Below are positions 1 through 7,881 of a stretch of 64,000 nt of DNA, piece after piece; position 1 is the first letter of the stretch, and each line of letters starts with the position of its first letter. The notes beneath the pieces were generated by a model that worked only from the letters and a program-made list of their open reading frames with translations, searched no databases and was not told the DNA's origin. Position numbers and translations under genes: made by a program. Source of the stretch: JACDAN01 sp963842235 (GTDB taxonomy: Bacteria; Actinomycetota; Thermoleophilia; Gaiellales; Gaiellaceae); NCBI GenBank assembly GCA_963842235.1, contig CAWJFT010000001.1, positions 930,001-994,000 on the forward strand. The letters run 5' to 3'.

Positions 1-792
1 GAGGCGAAGTGCACCGTCCAGGACGGGAAGGTGCGGATCGGGATCGAGTACGTGACGTCGATCGGTGAGGACGATGCGAAGGCGCTGGTCGACGAGCGCG
101 GGCGCGGCGGGCCGTTCCGGTCGGTGCGTGACCTGGCGCAGCGGGCGCCGCTCCGCCGCGAGGGGCTCGAGGCGCTGATCTCGAGCGGCGCGTGCGCCGA
201 GTTCGGCGACGAGCCGCGGCCGCTGCTCTGGGAGGCCGGGCTTGCGCCGCGGTCGACGTCGGTTCCGGGGTCGGGAGGAGAGGAGCGCCAGCTGGCCCTG
301 TCTCTGGATCCCACGGTCGAGACGCCGGAGCTCCCGGAGCCGACCGACTGGGAGCGCATGCTGACGGACTACCGGACGACGAGCCTCACCGTCGGCGTCC
401 ATCCGTTGAAGCTGCTCCGGCCGCATCTACCCGAGCAGGTCCTTTCGAGCCACGACCTGGGACAATCCCTAGACCGGGCGCAAGTGGCCGTGGCGGGAAT
501 GGCGATCGCGCGCCAGCGGCCGGCGACCGCGAACGGTGTCGTCTTCATGCTGCTCGAGGACGAGTTCGGGCAGATGAACCTGATCGTTCCGCCGACGGTG
601 TACGACCGCCATCGCGCGATCGTCCGCGGCGAGCCGCTGATCCTCGCGCGAGGGCGCTTCGAACGGCAGGGCCGGAACCAGAACGTGCTCGTGCGAGAGC
701 TGGAGACGCTGGGCCCGCTCGCACGACAGGTCGCCGACGTGCCGGAGCTTGCCTCCTCGCTCCCGCCGGCCCATCACTTCGGCCACCGCTAG
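1..792 (+). CDS. dnaE2: Error-prone DNA polymerase III alpha subunit DnaE2, C-terminal part
   Basis: The frame is open from base 1, so the gene starts upstream of the window; about 263 C-terminal residues are visible. The segment has the helix-hairpin-helix/finger end of a C-family polymerase (DDAKALVDERG, then RREGLEALISSGA), a spacer containing QLALSLDP, and an OB-fold ending with RQRPATANGVVFMLLEDE and NLIVPP. These strings are typical of DnaE2, the mutagenic translesion polymerase that acts with ImuA/ImuB-type partners in many actinobacteria. Replicative DnaE1 is the alternative but has a different OB-fold region. No imuA or imuB is visible here; they could lie upstream. Confidence 0.88.
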   Translation, partial: EAKCTVQDGKVRIGIEYVTSIGEDDAKALVDERGRGGPFRSVRDLAQRAPLRREGLEALISSGACAEFGDEPRPLLWEAGLAPRSTSVPGSGGEERQLALSLDPTVETPELPEPTDWERMLTDYRTTSLTVGVHPLKLLRPHLPEQVLSSHDLGQSLDRAQVAVAGMAIARQRPATANGVVFMLLEDEFGQMNLIVPPTVYDRHRAIVRGEPLILARGRFERQGRNQNVLVRELETLGPLARQVADVPELASSLPPAHHFGHR

Positions 793-800
793 CGAAAGAG

Positions 801-1106
801 CTAGAGCTCGTCGATCTCGAGCGCGAAGCGGGGCAGTCGCTCGTGTACCGCCTCGTTGAACGCGGCGGCGTACTCCTCGACTGCGTCGGCATCGAGCGTG
901 GCCGCGTAGCGGTCGCGCATCTCGGCGAGCGTCTCCGTTCCGAACTCGACGAGCTCCTGAAAGCGGCCGAAGACCTCCTCGGCCTCCTCGCGGTCCGCAC
1001 GGTCATAGGCTCGCTCGGCCTCGTCCACGCGGGCCAGGAACTCGGCATCCTCCTGCTCGAAGAGGTCGAGCTGGCGGTCGATCAGCTCCGCGAACCGGCC
1101 CGGCAC
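801..1106 (-). CDS. Small acidic helical protein of unknown function
   Basis: A 101-residue protein if started at the GTG at 1106; an ATG at 1154 in the same frame would overlap the divergent nuclease gene, so the shorter form is preferred. The sequence is almost entirely predicted helix, very rich in Glu, Asp, Ala and Arg, without Cys, signal peptide or membrane segment. It converges on dnaE2 with 8 bases between stops. I do not recognise a family. Codon use matches its neighbours, which supports it as real. Confidence 0.55.
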   Translation of the reverse strand: MPGRFAELIDRQLDLFEQEDAEFLARVDEAERAYDRADREEAEEVFGRFQELVEFGTETLAEMRDRYAATLDADAVEEYAAAFNEAVHERLPRFALEIDEL

Positions 1107-1124
1107 GCGCCCTAGAGTAGTTCC

Positions 1125-1898
1125 GTGGTCGTCCGGACCTGGAACATCTTCCACGGCAACACGTTTCCGCCGGGACGCAGGCGCTATGTGGAGGAGATGG
1201 TGCGGATGGTGACCGAAGGAGATCCTGACGCGGTGTGCCTGCAGGAGGTGCCGCCGTGGTCGCTAGACCGGCTCGGCGAGTGGAGCGGGATGCATGTCTT
1301 CGGAAAGGTGGCCGCCCGTCCGTCCATCGGGCCGCTGCCGTCGAGCTCGGAGATCGGTCGGCACCTCACGGATCTCAACCCCGGCTTTTTTCGCTCCGGC
1401 TTCGAAGGGCAGGCGAATGCGATCCTCGTGCGTCGTCCCATCGTCGCCCGCCATGCGCTCACGCTGAACCCGTTCCGTTTTCGCCTCGAGGTTGCTCGCC
1501 GCCTCGGCCTGCCGCTGATCCGGCAGCTCGCGTGGGCGAAGGAGCGCCGTCAGGCGATCGCGGTCCGCCTCGACGACGGCACGCTGCTCGTCAACCTCCA
1601 CGCGACCCACGCGCGCGACGTGCGGATCCCCGAGGCGGAGGTGGAGCGCACCGTGCACTGGGCCGGCCTGCTGGCAGGCGACGATCTCTGCGTCCTGGCC
1701 GGCGATCTCAACGTCGACACCCACCGCTCGGAGGTCTTCGGGCGGCTCGACGGCTTCTCGGCCGCGGGCCCAGGCGTCGACCACGTGCTCGTGCGAGGCG
1801 CGAAGGTGAGCGAGTACGACCGGTGGGGCATCGACCGACGCACTCTCGGCGACCTCGTCCTGTCCGATCATGCCGCGGTCGAGGTGGAGATCGAGTGA
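1125..1898 (+). CDS. Endonuclease/exonuclease/phosphatase family protein
   Basis: A 257-residue soluble metal-dependent phosphoesterase of the EEP superfamily. Family landmarks appear in order: WNIFHGN near the N-terminus, CLQEVPP with the metal-binding Glu, NLHATHARD in the middle, AGDLNVDT with the Asp/Asn pair, and a C-terminal LSDHAAVEVE with the catalytic Asp-His. There is no secretion signal. The substrate cannot be told; members cleave nucleic acids, phosphoinositides or nucleotides. The stop overlaps the GTG start of the aminotransferase by four bases, so the two are probably translated together. Confidence 0.85.
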   Translation: MVVRTWNIFHGNTFPPGRRRYVEEMVRMVTEGDPDAVCLQEVPPWSLDRLGEWSGMHVFGKVAARPSIGPLPSSSEIGRHLTDLNPGFFRSGFEGQANAILVRRPIVARHALTLNPFRFRLEVARRLGLPLIRQLAWAKERRQAIAVRLDDGTLLVNLHATHARDVRIPEAEVERTVHWAGLLAGDDLCVLAGDLNVDTHRSEVFGRLDGFSAAGPGVDHVLVRGAKVSEYDRWGIDRRTLGDLVLSDHAAVEVEIE

Positions 1899-2977
1899 CC
1901 TTCGAGGAAGCGCGGGCCGCGTTTCCGGTCCTGGCGCGGTACGCATACCTGAACGCCGGCTCGGTCGGGCCGATGGCGCAGTCGACGTACGACGCCGTCG
2001 TAGAAGCGGAACGGGACGAGTTGGGCCCGCGTGGAAGCCACCCGGCCTTCGAGCGGATCATCGAGGAGCGGGAGCGGCTTCGCGGAGTCGTTGCGGCTGA
2101 GATCGGGGTCGATGCGGAGCGCATGTCGCTGACGACGTCCACGTCCGAAGGGTGCCGCGTCGTGCTCGGGGGCCTCGACCTGCGCCCGGACGACGAGATC
2201 GTCACGACCGACGCGGAGCACTTTGGCCTCCTCGGCCCGGTTCACGCTTCGGGCGCGCGGGTCCGGGTTGCGAAGGTGCGGGACCGCCCAGCCGACGAAG
2301 CGCTTGACGCCATCATCGGCGAGGTCGGCCCCCGGACGCGCCTCGTCGCACTCTCGCACGTCCTATGGATCACCGGTCACGTTGTCCCGATCGGGGCGCT
2401 GAAGGAGGCCGTCTCCGCACCGCTGCTCGTCGACGGCGCGCAGTCGGTCGGCGCGATCCCCGTGAACGCCGAACCGTTCGACTTCTACACCGTCTCGGGG
2501 CAGAAGTGGCTGTGCGGGCCGTCGCCGACCGGCGGGCTCTACGTCCGTGATCCCGAGCGCCTGCATGTGGCGGCGCCGAGCTACTTCTCGCAGCGCTCTT
2601 ATGAGCCGGACGGCTCGTTCGTCCCCAGCGAGGGCGCTCGTCGCTTCGACCAGAACTGGATCCCCGCGGCCTACATCGCCGGGCTCGAGGCCGCAATTGC
2701 GGCAGCGCCAGAGTGGCGCTTCGAGCGTTCCCGCGAGATCACCGAACGCTGCCGCGAGCGGCTCGTCGACGCAGGCCACGACGTCGTCACCGAGCCGGGA
2801 CACTCGACGCTGGTCTCCTGGCGCTGGGAAGGTGACACGAAGGAGGTCGTGAAGCGGCTCTACGAGGAGGGTGTCGTCGTCCGCGATCTGCCTGGGACCG
2901 GCCTCCTCCGCGCGTCCTGCGGCTACTGGACGAGCGAAGAGGACATCGACCGGCTGATCCGCATACTTCCGGCATGA
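1895..2977 (+). CDS. Class V aminotransferase (PLP enzyme)
   Basis: A 360-residue fold-type I PLP enzyme. Visible landmarks are YAYLNAGSVGPM at the N-terminus (substrate loop), a TTSTSEG cofactor-phosphate region, DGAQSVGAI with the PLP-ring Asp, and SGQKWLCGP with the Schiff-base Lys. This pattern fits the cysteine desulfurase / isopenicillin-N epimerase branch, but no substrate can be assigned. The start at GTG 1895 gives the usual 4-base overlap with the upstream nuclease; a longer frame reading upstream is antisense to nothing and lacks family similarity. Confidence 0.87.
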   Translation: MTFEEARAAFPVLARYAYLNAGSVGPMAQSTYDAVVEAERDELGPRGSHPAFERIIEERERLRGVVAAEIGVDAERMSLTTSTSEGCRVVLGGLDLRPDDEIVTTDAEHFGLLGPVHASGARVRVAKVRDRPADEALDAIIGEVGPRTRLVALSHVLWITGHVVPIGALKEAVSAPLLVDGAQSVGAIPVNAEPFDFYTVSGQKWLCGPSPTGGLYVRDPERLHVAAPSYFSQRSYEPDGSFVPSEGARRFDQNWIPAAYIAGLEAAIAAAPEWRFERSREITERCRERLVDAGHDVVTEPGHSTLVSWRWEGDTKEVVKRLYEEGVVVRDLPGTGLLRASCGYWTSEEDIDRLIRILPA

Positions 2978-3008
2978 GGGACTCCGACTCTGTAGCGCCG
3001 GGCATTTG

Positions 3009-3647
3009 ATGGCGACGGTCACGGTCCGCGGCATCGGGAACGCGAGCACGAGTCCGGACGAGGCGTCCGTCACGCTCGTGATCGAAGCCTTCGAGCAGAC
3101 GGCTGCCGCCGCCCTCGCCAAGGTCGCCGAGCAGACGCAGGCAGCGATCGAGCTTTGCGACTCGCTCGGAATCAAGCCCGCAGCCCGCGTGACGACAGGA
3201 GCCAGCGTGGCCGAGCACGGCGAGCACGACCGGGATGGAAGATGGCAGCACCGCGGGTATCGCGCGTGGAACCAGGTCGTCGTGCGGGTTGGCGAGGCCC
3301 CGGTCGTCGGCGAGCTGATCGCCGGCGCCGTGGACCGAGGCGCTCAGGTCAACGGCCCAGCCTGGAACATCGCCCCGGACAATCCAGCCCACGCTGTGGC
3401 CTGCCGGGAGGCGGCACTCGACGCCCGGCGGCGTGCCGAGGCCTACGCCGATGCGCTCGGCGCCCGTGTAGGCGCGCTCGTCGCCGTTCGCGACCCAGGA
3501 ACGGGCCCCGTGCCGCCGCCTCCGCGCCCGATGCGGATGGCGGCGATGGACGCAGGCGCTGTGGAAGCCCTCCCAGTGGAGGTCGGCGAGCAGATCGTCA
3601 CGGGGGTCGTCGAGGTGGAGTTCCAGCTCGAACAGGGAAGCGCGTGA
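3009..3647 (+). CDS. SIMPL domain (DUF541) protein
   Basis: A 212-residue protein starting MATVTVRGIGNASTSPDEA, the classic opening of the SIMPL/DUF541 fold (related to BP26/OmpI and YggE). The domain runs to about residue 160 with the typical AEAYADALG helix, followed by a Pro-rich linker and a last strand. Unlike many SIMPL proteins it has no signal peptide, so it is probably cytoplasmic. The ATG at 3009 is chosen over the TTG at 3006. The family is linked to stress tolerance in other bacteria, but the molecular role is unknown. Confidence 0.8.
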   Translation: MATVTVRGIGNASTSPDEASVTLVIEAFEQTAAAALAKVAEQTQAAIELCDSLGIKPAARVTTGASVAEHGEHDRDGRWQHRGYRAWNQVVVRVGEAPVVGELIAGAVDRGAQVNGPAWNIAPDNPAHAVACREAALDARRRAEAYADALGARVGALVAVRDPGTGPVPPPPRPMRMAAMDAGAVEALPVEVGEQIVTGVVEVEFQLEQGSA

Positions 3648-3716
3648 CGCTCCGCTTGGTCCTTGCGCTCTCGCACTACAGATCCGCGACGAGGTCCAAT
3701 CGAAACGTAGCCCGCT

Positions 3717-3802
3717 AGTTACAACTTGTTACTTGGGTTGGACCGCCGCGAATCAGCGCATGCCACAGGCGTTTCGGCCGGCAAGTTACAACTTGTTACT
3801 TG
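3717..3802. repeat. Two perfect 19-bp palindromic direct repeats
   Basis: The 19-mer AGTTACAACTTGTTACTTG occurs at 3717-3735 and again at 3784-3802 with no mismatch. Each copy is itself an imperfect palindrome (AGTWACAA-N-TTGTWACT), which is how a dimeric repressor site looks. They sit between the ends of two convergent genes, where no coding-gene promoter is expected, and they are AT-rich against a high-GC background. Nothing coding is visible in 3648-3843. Confidence 0.8.
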
Positions 3803-3843
3803 CCCAGTCGGCGAAGCACCCCGAGCGCCTCGAACGGCGAGCT

Positions 3844-4419
3844 TCAGGCGGCGTCTGCGGCGGTCCTCAGTCCGAGCTCGCCGGCGATCGGCTTCATCGC
3901 GTCCGTGACGGTCTGAATGTGCTCGTCCAGCTCGACGCCGAGGAGCTCCGCGCCGGCGTAGACCTCGTCCCGGTGGACGCCTGCAGCGAATGACGGCTGC
4001 TTGAGCTTCTTCTTCACGGACTTCGGAGTCAGCGTCTCGATGCCGTCGGGCCGTACGAGCCCGCAGGCGTGAATGAACCCGGCCAGCTCGTCGCACGCGA
4101 AGAGCGCACGCTTCAGATCGGTATCCCGCGGCATCTCCAGATGCTCCGCGTGCGAGAGCACTGACTCGATCAGCTCCTCCGGATAGCCCTCCTCGCGCAG
4201 GATCGCCGCGCCGTCCTGGGGGTGTTGGTCGAGCGTCGGATGGATCTCGTAGTCAAAGTCGTGCAGCAGCGCCGTGGCGGCCCAGAACTCCTCGTCGCCG
4301 CCGAATTTCCGCGCATAGGCGCGGGTGGCGGCCTCCACCGCCAGCGCATGACGCAGGAGTGCCTGGCTCTTCGTATAACGATTGAGGGTCTCCCAAGCCA
4401 GGTCCCTAGTGACCTCCAT
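3844..4419 (-). CDS. HD-domain phosphohydrolase
   Basis: A 191-residue HD-superfamily metal-dependent phosphohydrolase. The metal-ligand pattern is seen as RHALAVEAATR (first His), LLHDFDYE (His-Asp pair) and a later HPQDGAAIL plus ACDELAGFI. It resembles the small stand-alone HDIG-type proteins often labelled hydrolases. The ATG at 4419 is chosen because the upstream part of the longer frame is merely antisense to murA. The gene is divergent from murA with a short shared promoter region. Substrate unknown. Confidence 0.82.
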   Translation of the reverse strand: MEVTRDLAWETLNRYTKSQALLRHALAVEAATRAYARKFGGDEEFWAATALLHDFDYEIHPTLDQHPQDGAAILREEGYPEELIESVLSHAEHLEMPRDTDLKRALFACDELAGFIHACGLVRPDGIETLTPKSVKKKLKQPSFAAGVHRDEVYAGAELLGVELDEHIQTVTDAMKPIAGELGLRTAADAA

Positions 4420-4473
4420 AACACTGAGTACGATAGTCCGCTCGTGTCCACGACTCTCGTCGCAGACGCACTG

Positions 4474-5757
4474 ATGGAGAGCTTCGTCATCGAGGGGGGC
4501 ATCCCCCTCGGCGGCCGCGTCTCCGCTGCCGGAAACAAGAACGGCGCGCTGCCGATCCTGGCCGCGACGCTGCTCGCGACCGAGCCTGTGGTGCTGAGCA
4601 ACGTCCCGCGGATCCGGGACGTCGAGACGATGCTCGCTCTGCTCGCCGATGTCGGAGCCGACGTCGACTGGCTCGGGCGGAACGAGGTCCGGATCGACTC
4701 CGCCAATGCGAGCAAGTTCGAGCTCGACCCCGAGCTCTGCAGCCGCATCCGCGCATCCTTTCTCCTGGCCGGCCCACTGCTTGCCCGTTTCGGGCGGGCG
4801 AGCGTGCCGCCGCCGGGCGGCGACGTGATCGGAAGGCGCCGGCTCGACCCGCACATCCATGCACTCGCCGAGCTCGGCGTCGAGATCGAGCTCAACGGCC
4901 GCTTCGACATGCAAACGTCGGGCCTTCAGGGGCGGCGGATCTTCCTCGACGAGGCGAGTGTCATGGCGACCGAGAACGCGATCATGGCCGCTGCGGTGGC
5001 GCGCGGCGAGACGGTGATCGGGAACGCCGCCTGCGAGCCGCACGTCCAGGATCTCTGCCGGTTCCTCTGTTCGCTTGGGGCGAGCATCGAGGGGATTGGC
5101 TCGAACGTCTTGCGGATCCGCGGCGTTCAACAGCTCTCGGGCGGCGAGTGGCGGATCGCTCCGGAGCACATCGAGGTCGCGAGCTTCATCGGGCTCGCGG
5201 CGGTCACGGGCGGCGACGTGACCGTCGAGAACGTCGACATCGACGACCTGGTATCGATCCTCCCCGTCTTCGCCCGGCTCGGCGTGCACGTCGAGCTCGG
5301 AGAGTCGAGCGTGCGCGTCCCGCCCGGCCAGGAGCTGAAGATCGAGGACGACCTCGGCGACCAGATCCCGAAGATCGAGGACGGCCCGTGGCCGGCGTTC
5401 CCCGCCGACCTGACCTCGATCGCTCTCGCCGTGGCAACGCAAGCGGAGGGCACGGTGCTGATCTTCGAGAAGATGTTCGAGAACCGGCTGTTCTTCGTGG
5501 ACAAGCTGGTCAGCATGGGCGCGAGGATCATCCTCTGCGACCCGCACCGCGCCGTCGTCACCGGCCCCGCGAAGCTGTACGGACAGCGCATGGCCAGTCC
5601 GGACATCCGCGCCGGGATGGCGATGTTGATCGCCGGTCTCTGCGCCGAGGGGGTCTCGACGATCGGAAACGTGGGCGAGATCGACCGCGGCTACGAGCGA
5701 ATCGACGAACGGCTGCGCGCGCTCGGTGCGCGTATCGAACGCGTGGAGAACGCCTAG
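4474..5757 (+). CDS. murA: UDP-N-acetylglucosamine 1-carboxyvinyltransferase MurA, Asp-type
   Basis: MurA transfers enolpyruvate from PEP to UDP-GlcNAc in the first committed step of peptidoglycan synthesis. From ATG 4474 it has 427 residues, the usual length, and begins MESFVIEGG like other MurA proteins. AGNKNGALP holds the conserved substrate Lys. The active-site loop reads PPGGDVIGRRRLD: the position of the Cys that fosfomycin alkylates is Asp, as in the mycobacterial enzyme, so intrinsic fosfomycin resistance is expected. An in-frame GTG at 4444, nine bases after a TACGAT box at 4429, is an alternative leaderless start. The stop codon lies inside the palindromic element that follows. Confidence 0.95.
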   Translation: MESFVIEGGIPLGGRVSAAGNKNGALPILAATLLATEPVVLSNVPRIRDVETMLALLADVGADVDWLGRNEVRIDSANASKFELDPELCSRIRASFLLAGPLLARFGRASVPPPGGDVIGRRRLDPHIHALAELGVEIELNGRFDMQTSGLQGRRIFLDEASVMATENAIMAAAVARGETVIGNAACEPHVQDLCRFLCSLGASIEGIGSNVLRIRGVQQLSGGEWRIAPEHIEVASFIGLAAVTGGDVTVENVDIDDLVSILPVFARLGVHVELGESSVRVPPGQELKIEDDLGDQIPKIEDGPWPAFPADLTSIALAVATQAEGTVLIFEKMFENRLFFVDKLVSMGARIILCDPHRAVVTGPAKLYGQRMASPDIRAGMAMLIAGLCAEGVSTIGNVGEIDRGYERIDERLRALGARIERVENA

Positions 5758-5920
5758 TGCCCCATCCAGTAATACATGCCGGCTTCTGGCCCGCGATCAC
5801 GCGGCGCCAGAGCCCACCCTCCTCCTCACCAAGGTCTACAGACCTTGGCTCGTCGGAGTGCGAACTCTGGCTTGGTGCTCGCGACCCAGAATTCCGGCGG
5901 CATTACTGGAAGGGGCACTA
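5755..5920. mobile_element. MITE-like long palindrome with TA-flanked terminal inverted repeats
   Basis: The ends are near-perfect inverted repeats: left TAGTGCCCCATCCAGTAAT and the complement of the right end TAGTGCCCCTTCCAGTAAT. Pairing continues inward through TTCTGG, a CGCGA and a GCCAGAG block to a central hairpin CCAAGGTCT-AC-AGACCTTGG, so about 166 bases form one imperfect palindrome without coding capacity. Both ends carry TA, as expected for a target duplication left by an IS630/Tc1-mariner-type transposase, and the left TA is part of the murA stop codon. As RNA it would be a very long hairpin between murA and the next gene and could act as terminator or processing site. Confidence 0.7.
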
Positions 5921-5935
5921 GCGCCGCGTTTCGCG

Positions 5936-6460
5936 ATGCCGGCGGGGGAGGAGGCCACGACGCTTCAGGCACGCGTGTCGCTCGGCGGGAACGGGCGCAC
6001 CGAGGTCTCCACGGGCCTGCCGGTGCTCGACCATCTGCTGGAGCTGTTGGCGGAGCGCGCCGGACTGGATCTGCAGCTGGAAGTGGCCCCTGGAGGGCCC
6101 GACGCGGCTACGGCCGCCGCCGGGCGTGCCCTCGGAGAGGCGCTCCGCGAGCTCCTGTTCGCCGGAGAAGCCAAAGGCTATGGCTCGGCGATCGCCCCCG
6201 CAGACGAGGCACTGGCGAACGTCGCGCTCGAGGCGTCGAACCGGCCGCTGCTGGTCTCGAACGTCGATCTGTCCGACGCACACGTCGCGGGTCTCGACCG
6301 CGATCTCGTCTCGGGGTTCCTGAGCGAACTTTCCGAAGCCGCGGGGCTGACGCTCCATGTGCGGCTCCTTCACGGAGAGGACGCGCGGCACGTGCTCGAG
6401 GCGATCTTCAAGGCCCTCGGAGGAGCGCTGGCTGCGGCCGGAGCTCAGCGAAAGGAGTGA
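5936..6460 (+). CDS. Degenerate imidazoleglycerol-phosphate dehydratase-like protein (HisB fold)
   Basis: A 174-residue protein aligned along its length with HisB: LPVLDHLLELL matches the GFLDHML strand, PADEALANVALE the VPMDEALA region, and LHVRLLHGEDARHVLEAIF the TLHVRxLYGxNxHHxIEA helix. The two Mn-binding segments are eroded: the HHTxED block reads DAATAAAGRAL without His or Glu, the AxHG His is lost, and one His of the C-terminal pair is Arg. It is therefore probably not a working dehydratase. Either a true hisB lies elsewhere and this is a repurposed paralog, or the gene is decaying; the clean frame argues for the former. It ends two bases before ridA. Confidence 0.7.
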   Translation: MPAGEEATTLQARVSLGGNGRTEVSTGLPVLDHLLELLAERAGLDLQLEVAPGGPDAATAAAGRALGEALRELLFAGEAKGYGSAIAPADEALANVALEASNRPLLVSNVDLSDAHVAGLDRDLVSGFLSELSEAAGLTLHVRLLHGEDARHVLEAIFKALGGALAAAGAQRKE

Positions 6461-6462
6461 CG

Positions 6463-6852
6463 ATGGGAGAAAAGGAGGTCGTGCGCACCGAGCGAGCGCC
6501 GGCGCCGTTCCAGGGCGCGCCGTACTCGCAGGCCATCCGCGCAAACGGATTTGTCTTCGTTTCCGGCCAACTGGCGCTCGACCCGGATCACGCGGAGATC
6601 GTCGGGGAGTCGATCCAGGAGCAGACGGAGAAGATCTTCGACAATCTCCAGGCGATCCTCGAGGAGGCCGGCTCGGGGCTCGATCGCATCGTCAAGACGA
6701 CGGTCTTTCTGCTCGATCTGAACGACTTCCCGGGCATGAACGAGGTCTATGCGCGCCGCGTCGGGGAGCCTCCGCCGGCCCGCGCGACGGTCGAGATCTC
6801 GAACCTTCCCTCCGGCGCCAAGATCGAGATCGAGGCGATAGCGCTCGCTTGA
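6463..6852 (+). CDS. ridA: RidA family reactive-enamine deaminase
   Basis: A 129-residue YjgF/YER057c/UK114 protein. It has the family signatures APYSQAIRANGFVFVSGQ at the N-terminus and PPARATVEISNLP with the carboxylate-binding Arg, then KIEIEAIA at the end. RidA proteins form trimers that hydrolyse 2-aminoacrylate and related enamines made by PLP enzymes, protecting them from damage. An AAAGGAG ribosome-binding site lies inside the end of the hisB-like gene, so the pair is co-transcribed. Confidence 0.92.
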   Translation: MGEKEVVRTERAPAPFQGAPYSQAIRANGFVFVSGQLALDPDHAEIVGESIQEQTEKIFDNLQAILEEAGSGLDRIVKTTVFLLDLNDFPGMNEVYARRVGEPPPARATVEISNLPSGAKIEIEAIALA

Positions 6853-6875
6853 GAGCGTTCGCTCACGGGCTGGTA

Positions 6876-7292
6876 CTAATGGCCGATCTCCCAGATGTGA
6901 CCTCCCGGATCGCGGAAGCTGGCAGTGCGGATCCCCCAGGGACGATCCATCGGCCCGTTCAGCAGTTCGACTCCGCGGCGCTTCAGTTCGTCGACCATCG
7001 CATCCACGTCGTCTACACCGAGCGTGAATTGGAACCTGACACCCGCGTCGGGAGTCGCGACCTTCGCAGGCGCGATGAGCCCGGGCGCTTCGCTCGCCTC
7101 CAGCAGGTTGACGAGAGTGTCACCGAACTTGAAGACGGTCGAGTTGTCGTCTTCGAAGAAGACCGGGAGCTGAAAGACGTCGCTGTAGAAACGCTTCGCG
7201 ACCGCCAAGTCCTCCACGAATAACGTGATCGCAGCGATCCCTCCGGGCCACGCCGCCTGGTTGTTTTCGTCCCTACGAGTCGGCTCGCTCAT
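6876..7292 (-). CDS. VOC family protein (glyoxalase/bleomycin-resistance fold)
   Basis: A 138-residue protein with two beta-alpha-beta-beta-beta modules: ITLFVEDLAVAKRFYSDVF opens the first and ASFRDPGGHIWEIGH closes the second, the latter carrying the usual metal-ligand Glu. The fold hosts dioxygenases, glyoxalases and antibiotic-binding proteins; nothing here distinguishes among them. The gene converges on ridA and is followed, on the same strand upstream, by a cupin gene 21 bases away, so the two may form one transcript. Confidence 0.85.
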   Translation of the reverse strand: MSEPTRRDENNQAAWPGGIAAITLFVEDLAVAKRFYSDVFQLPVFFEDDNSTVFKFGDTLVNLLEASEAPGLIAPAKVATPDAGVRFQFTLGVDDVDAMVDELKRRGVELLNGPMDRPWGIRTASFRDPGGHIWEIGH

Positions 7293-7313
7293 GCATCCAA
7301 ATCGGCGCGTCAG

Positions 7314-7853
7314 CTATGCCCAGGGGAGGCGGTCCCAGTACGACGGCCGCCCCGGCTTTGCCCGCTCGAATCGCGCGTACGCCTGCCTCGGGTCGGACGT
7401 CTCTTCCTCCGCGCTCGCGCCGTAGCGCGCCGCGAGCTCCGACAGCGGGTAGAACAGTTGCTCGTCCTCGGATCGCGCACCGACCATCAGGATCGAGCAG
7501 GGCCCGTCTCCGGCGCCGACGAAGACATGCTCGGTTCCGGCGGGGCAGTGGAAGAAATCCCACGGACGGAGGGGCCGCTCCTCACCGTCGACGAGCAGCC
7601 TGCATTCCCCGGAGAGCACGAGGAACCCCTCCTGCTGCGACTCGGAGTGGTAGAGGCAGTTCGGCTCGCCAGGCTCCAGGACGCTGAGGTTGATGCCGAG
7701 CTGCTGGAACTCGGACTGCTGGCTCTCGAACCCGCACCCTGAGCCGAACGTCTCCGACGTCACCCACTCGGCATCCCGCACGTTCACGACGAACCAGCCG
7801 TCGCTGCCGGGCGTGAGGCCTGAGCCGGAGTCATCGAGCCGCGCCTCGGGCAT
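7314..7853 (-). CDS. Cupin domain protein
   Basis: A 179-residue single-domain cupin. The first motif is CLYHSESQQEGFLVLSGE and the second is HCPAGTEHVFVGAGDGPC, giving a likely His-Glu-His metal site. The C-terminal tail (residues about 140-179) contains SDPRQAYARFERAKPG. The same architecture, with many identical stretches, recurs at 45881-46423 in the accessory region, so the two are paralogs. Function unknown; no signal peptide. Confidence 0.85.
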   Translation of the reverse strand: MPEARLDDSGSGLTPGSDGWFVVNVRDAEWVTSETFGSGCGFESQQSEFQQLGINLSVLEPGEPNCLYHSESQQEGFLVLSGECRLLVDGEERPLRPWDFFHCPAGTEHVFVGAGDGPCSILMVGARSEDEQLFYPLSELAARYGASAEEETSDPRQAYARFERAKPGRPSYWDRLPWA

Positions 7854-7881
7854 GCCGCGAGTCTAAGACACAATCTCGGGT

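Noticed and set aside
4420..5547. Long minus-strand ORF across murA
   Set aside because: It is antisense to a clear murA gene, Arg/Asp/His rich, and only its 3' part (the HD protein) has family sequence.
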